Source: Sphingomonas sp. PP-F2F-A104-K0414 (GTDB taxonomy: Bacteria > Pseudomonadota > Alphaproteobacteria > Sphingomonadales > Sphingomonadaceae). Taken from it: a stretch of DNA of 64,000 nucleotides. The position numbers and the translations under genes are program-made. Below the pieces are notes generated by a model. That model saw nothing but the letters and a program-made list of their open reading frames with translations. It was not told the DNA's origin and searched no databases. Location: contig NZ_SLYD01000001.1 in NCBI RefSeq assembly GCF_004340945.1, positions 682,001 through 746,000 on the forward strand, written 5' to 3'. Of this stretch, positions 62,109-64,000 are shown piece after piece; positions within the stretch are counted from its first letter, which is position 1; each line of letters begins with the position of its first letter.

Positions 62109-63154
62109 GTCGTGCTCCTTACGCGGGCGATCAACTGCTCGACATGCGCGATCGGCGTGTCGGGCAGGATGCCATGGCCGAGGTTGAAGACGTGCGGACG
62201 CTCGACGAACGCCGCGAGGATCCGGTCGATCGCCGCATCGAGATCCGCCCCGCCCGCGATCAACGCCAGCGGATCTAGATTGCCCTGCACCGGCATGTCC
62301 GCAGGCAGCGACGCATGTGCCCAGACCGGATCGACCGTCTCGTCCAGCCCGATCGCATCGACGCCCGTCTCGCGCGCATAGGCCGGCAACTTGCCCCCTG
62401 CCCCCTTCGGAAAGCCGATGATCGGCACACCTGGGCAACGCGCGTGGAGCCGATGGACGATCGACGCGGTCGGCGCGATCACCCAGCGCTCGAACTGCGC
62501 AGGCGATAGCGATCCCGACCAGCTGTCGAACAGCTGCACCACGTCGACGCCCGCCTCAATCTGTCGCGCGAGATACTCGACGGTGTTGTCCGCGATCGCA
62601 TCGATGATCGCACCGAACGCCTTGGGATCACGATACGCGAAACGCCGGGTCTCCGACTGATCCTTGCTCCCCTTCCCCGCCACCATATACGTCGCGACCG
62701 TCCAGGGAGACCCTGCGAAGCCCAGGAACGTCGTCTCGGGTGGCAAGGCAGCCGCGACCTTCGCGACGGTGCCATAGACCGGCTCCAGCCGCCCCATCAC
62801 CGGCTGCAACCGATCGAGCGCATGGTCGACCAGCGCCGGCTCGAGCCGAGGCCCCTCGCCGACCCCGAAGCTCAGATCCTGCCCGAGCGCCCACGGGATC
62901 ATCAGGATGTCCGAGAACAGGATCGATCCGTCGAACCCGAACCGTCGGATCGGCTGGAGCGTGACTTCGGCTGCGGCGTCGGGATCCGTCGCGAGCGCGA
63001 GGAACCCGCCCTTCTCCGCGCGGAGTTCGCGGTATTCGGGGAGATACCGCCCCGCCTGCCGCATGAGCCACAGCGGCGGCACGGCCTGACGCTCTCCGCG
63101 AAGGGTCGCCAGGAGAGGCTTGATGGGAGGCGAGTTGGGGGTCGGATCGGTCAG
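62105..63154 (-). CDS. hemE: Uroporphyrinogen decarboxylase
   Basis: A 349-residue cytosolic TIM-barrel enzyme decarboxylating uroporphyrinogen III to coproporphyrinogen III. PPLWLMRQAGRYLPEYRELR and FGFDGSILFSDILMIPWALG are family signatures (catalytic Asp in FSD), with GFAGSPWTVATYMVAGKGSK and FDSWSGSLSPAQFERWVIAP. The expected N-terminus (TDPTPNSPPIKPLLATLRGE) is reached only from a CTG at 63154, 8 nt after AAGG; the next start, GTG 63082, would lose 24 residues. A TAG lies just upstream, so the frame begins there. Confidence 0.92.
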   Translation of the reverse strand: MTDPTPNSPPIKPLLATLRGERQAVPPLWLMRQAGRYLPEYRELRAEKGGFLALATDPDAAAEVTLQPIRRFGFDGSILFSDILMIPWALGQDLSFGVGEGPRLEPALVDHALDRLQPVMGRLEPVYGTVAKVAAALPPETTFLGFAGSPWTVATYMVAGKGSKDQSETRRFAYRDPKAFGAIIDAIADNTVEYLARQIEAGVDVVQLFDSWSGSLSPAQFERWVIAPTASIVHRLHARCPGVPIIGFPKGAGGKLPAYARETGVDAIGLDETVDPVWAHASLPADMPVQGNLDPLALIAGGADLDAAIDRILAAFVERPHVFNLGHGILPDTPIAHVEQLIARVRSTT

Positions 63155-63482
63155 CGGAGCACCCTTCTTCTACTATAAGAAGATTCAAGAAACAGGTTGT
63201 TGCAGTGGTTGGGCGGTTGAACCCGGGACTTATGCGGTGCTCCCGGAATTGCCAACAGCTTGACCCTCGCGCACCGCCACAAACGCGCTGATTCGATTCA
63301 AGGCTCCCCGTTACCCACAGCCTGTGGATAAAATCTGGCCCTGTGCGCGGCGATGTGGATAGAATCGGTGTTATCCACGGCGAACCCGTCGCTTGGCGAG
63401 GCGGACGAGTTACGCTAGCCGTTCTCCCCATGTTATCCACAGATTCACGCCCACAGGTCCGCCCGCTGGGGATAAAACGCCG
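63155..63482. other. oriC: Chromosomal replication origin (oriC)
   Basis: This 328-nt gap between hemE and the DUF299 gene holds six DnaA-box-like 9-mers in 165 nt: TTACCCACA 63311 (+), TTATCCACA 63323 (-, perfect), CTATCCACA 63354 (-), TTATCCACG 63371 (+), TTATCCACA 63433 (+, perfect), TTATCCCCA 63467 (-). The left part (63163-63200, CTTCTTCTACTATAAGAAGA) is the most AT-rich stretch and a plausible unwinding site. Five GANTC methylation sites lie at 63182, 63290, 63295, 63362 and 63442. The same hemE-oriC-DUF299 order defines the Caulobacter and Rickettsia origins. Confidence 0.92.
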
Positions 63483-64000
63483 ATGATGCGGCTCCACCTT
63501 CATTTGTTGTCGGACTCGACCGGCGAGACGCTGGAGAACATCGCGAAGGCGGCGCTGGCGCAATATGACGACGTCGAGACGGTCCGCCATTTCTGGCCGA
63601 TGGTGCGAACCGAGGCGCATCTCGAGCGGATCCTCCAGGAGATCGCGCAGAACCCGGGGCTGGTCGTGTTCACGCTGGTGAACCCCGCAACGCGGCGGAT
63701 TCTCGAGCAGAGGTGCCTGGCGCTAGGGCTGCCCGCCGTGGCCCCGCTCGACCCCGTGAACGACGCGCTATCGGGGTTGCTCGGGCAGCAGGCAAAGGCG
63801 CGACCTGGCCGGCAGCACGTCCTAGATGCGGCCTATTTCGCGCGCGTCGACGCGATCCAGTGGACGATCGCACACGACGATGGGATCGCCTCGGAAGAAT
63901 GGGAAGAGGCCGATATCGTCCTGGCGGGCGTATCGCGGTCGTCGAAGACGCCGACCTCGATCTACCTCGCCAACCGCGGCTACAAGACCGCGAACATCCC
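63483..64000 (+). CDS. PpsR-type (DUF299) pyruvate phosphate dikinase/PEP synthase regulatory kinase, 5' part
   Basis: At least 172 residues, cut by the window end. RLHLHLLSDSTGETLENIAK is the family N-terminus, and the P-loop-like GVSRSSKTPTSIYLANRGYK is the family nucleotide site. Members phosphorylate/dephosphorylate PEP synthase or pyruvate phosphate dikinase with ADP. ATG 63483 or 63486 is possible; no clear Shine-Dalgarno, the last DnaA box (63467-63475) lies immediately upstream. Its position right after oriC matches CC0001-type arrangement in Caulobacter. Confidence 0.92.
   Translation, partial: MMRLHLHLLSDSTGETLENIAKAALAQYDDVETVRHFWPMVRTEAHLERILQEIAQNPGLVVFTLVNPATRRILEQRCLALGLPAVAPLDPVNDALSGLLGQQAKARPGRQHVLDAAYFARVDAIQWTIAHDDGIASEEWEEADIVLAGVSRSSKTPTSIYLANRGYKTANI

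Overview
The window is a GC-rich chromosomal segment from an alphaproteobacterium, most probably Sphingomonas or a close relative (Sphingomonadaceae). The taxonomic guess rests on several observations: the hemE/oriC/DUF299 origin arrangement, a GAAC-N7-GAAC LexA box, GANTC sites clustered at the origin, a K+-independent membrane pyrophosphatase, DUF6489 next to mnmE, and abundant GC-rich intergenic palindromes. No rRNA, phage or transposase gene is present. The segment is origin-proximal: a cluster of DnaA boxes between hemE and the DUF299 kinase gene marks oriC near 63.3-63.5 kb, and two perfect ParB sites (parS) lie 7-10 kb from it.

Layout. 0-3.5 kb: iron-uptake operon (TonB-dependent catecholate-type receptor, SEL1 protein, start of a PiuC-type Fe(II) dioxygenase) behind a promoter overlapped by Fur-box-like sequences. 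3.5-9.5 kb: orphan cobS-cobT with a ribbon-helix-helix gene, a HxlR regulator/VOC pair, a J-domain protein, BolA and a glutathione transferase. 9.6-14 kb: NUDIX hydrolase, pirin, alpha/beta hydrolase, RcnB-like protein, DUF2332. 14-20.2 kb: hisG-hisD-nusB-thiL-hppA. 20.4-23.8 kb: a single-chain MmeI-like restriction-modification enzyme. 24-26.4 kb: infA-maf-RNase E/G-like-yacG-tRNA-Phe, then a convergent tRNA-Gly. 26.5-32.3 kb: the SOS mutasome imuA-imuB-dnaE2 behind a LexA box. 32.6-43.8 kb: thioredoxin-TPR, LON domain, Trm112, DUF2238, ubiH, ftsK, oprB, lolA, xthA, ribA, ydcF-like. 44-47 kb: HAD phosphatase, yggS, thiE-like, an outer-membrane protein. 47.2-51.9 kb: DUF3576 lipoprotein, leuS, lptE, holA. 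52.1-57.8 kb (minus strand): DUF6489-mnmE-mnmG-rsmG-parA-parB with parS sites. 57.9-59.1 kb: ogt and dienelactone hydrolase. 59.2-63.2 kb: terC, rho, hemJ, hemE. 63.2-64 kb: oriC and the start of the DUF299 (PpsR-type) gene.

The most unusual signal is a set of paired inverted repeats (REP/BIME-like) in at least ten sequence types, found in most larger intergenic gaps. One type, with a long outer stem and side hairpins, also sits inside two conserved genes, dnaE2 and leuS, in frame and without stop codons, so about 45-53 extra residues are predicted in each protein. The same elements end exactly at three start codons (alpha/beta hydrolase, hisD, thiL) and appear to supply their Shine-Dalgarno sequences. 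This resembles the protein-coding palindromic elements of Rickettsia, but the sequence families differ.

How genes work together: parA/parB/parS and oriC form the replication-segregation core; mnmE/mnmG modify tRNA wobble uridine; holA, leuS, lptE and rho are core information and envelope genes; hemE and hemJ serve heme synthesis; imuA-imuB-dnaE2 is an SOS-controlled translesion synthesis module.
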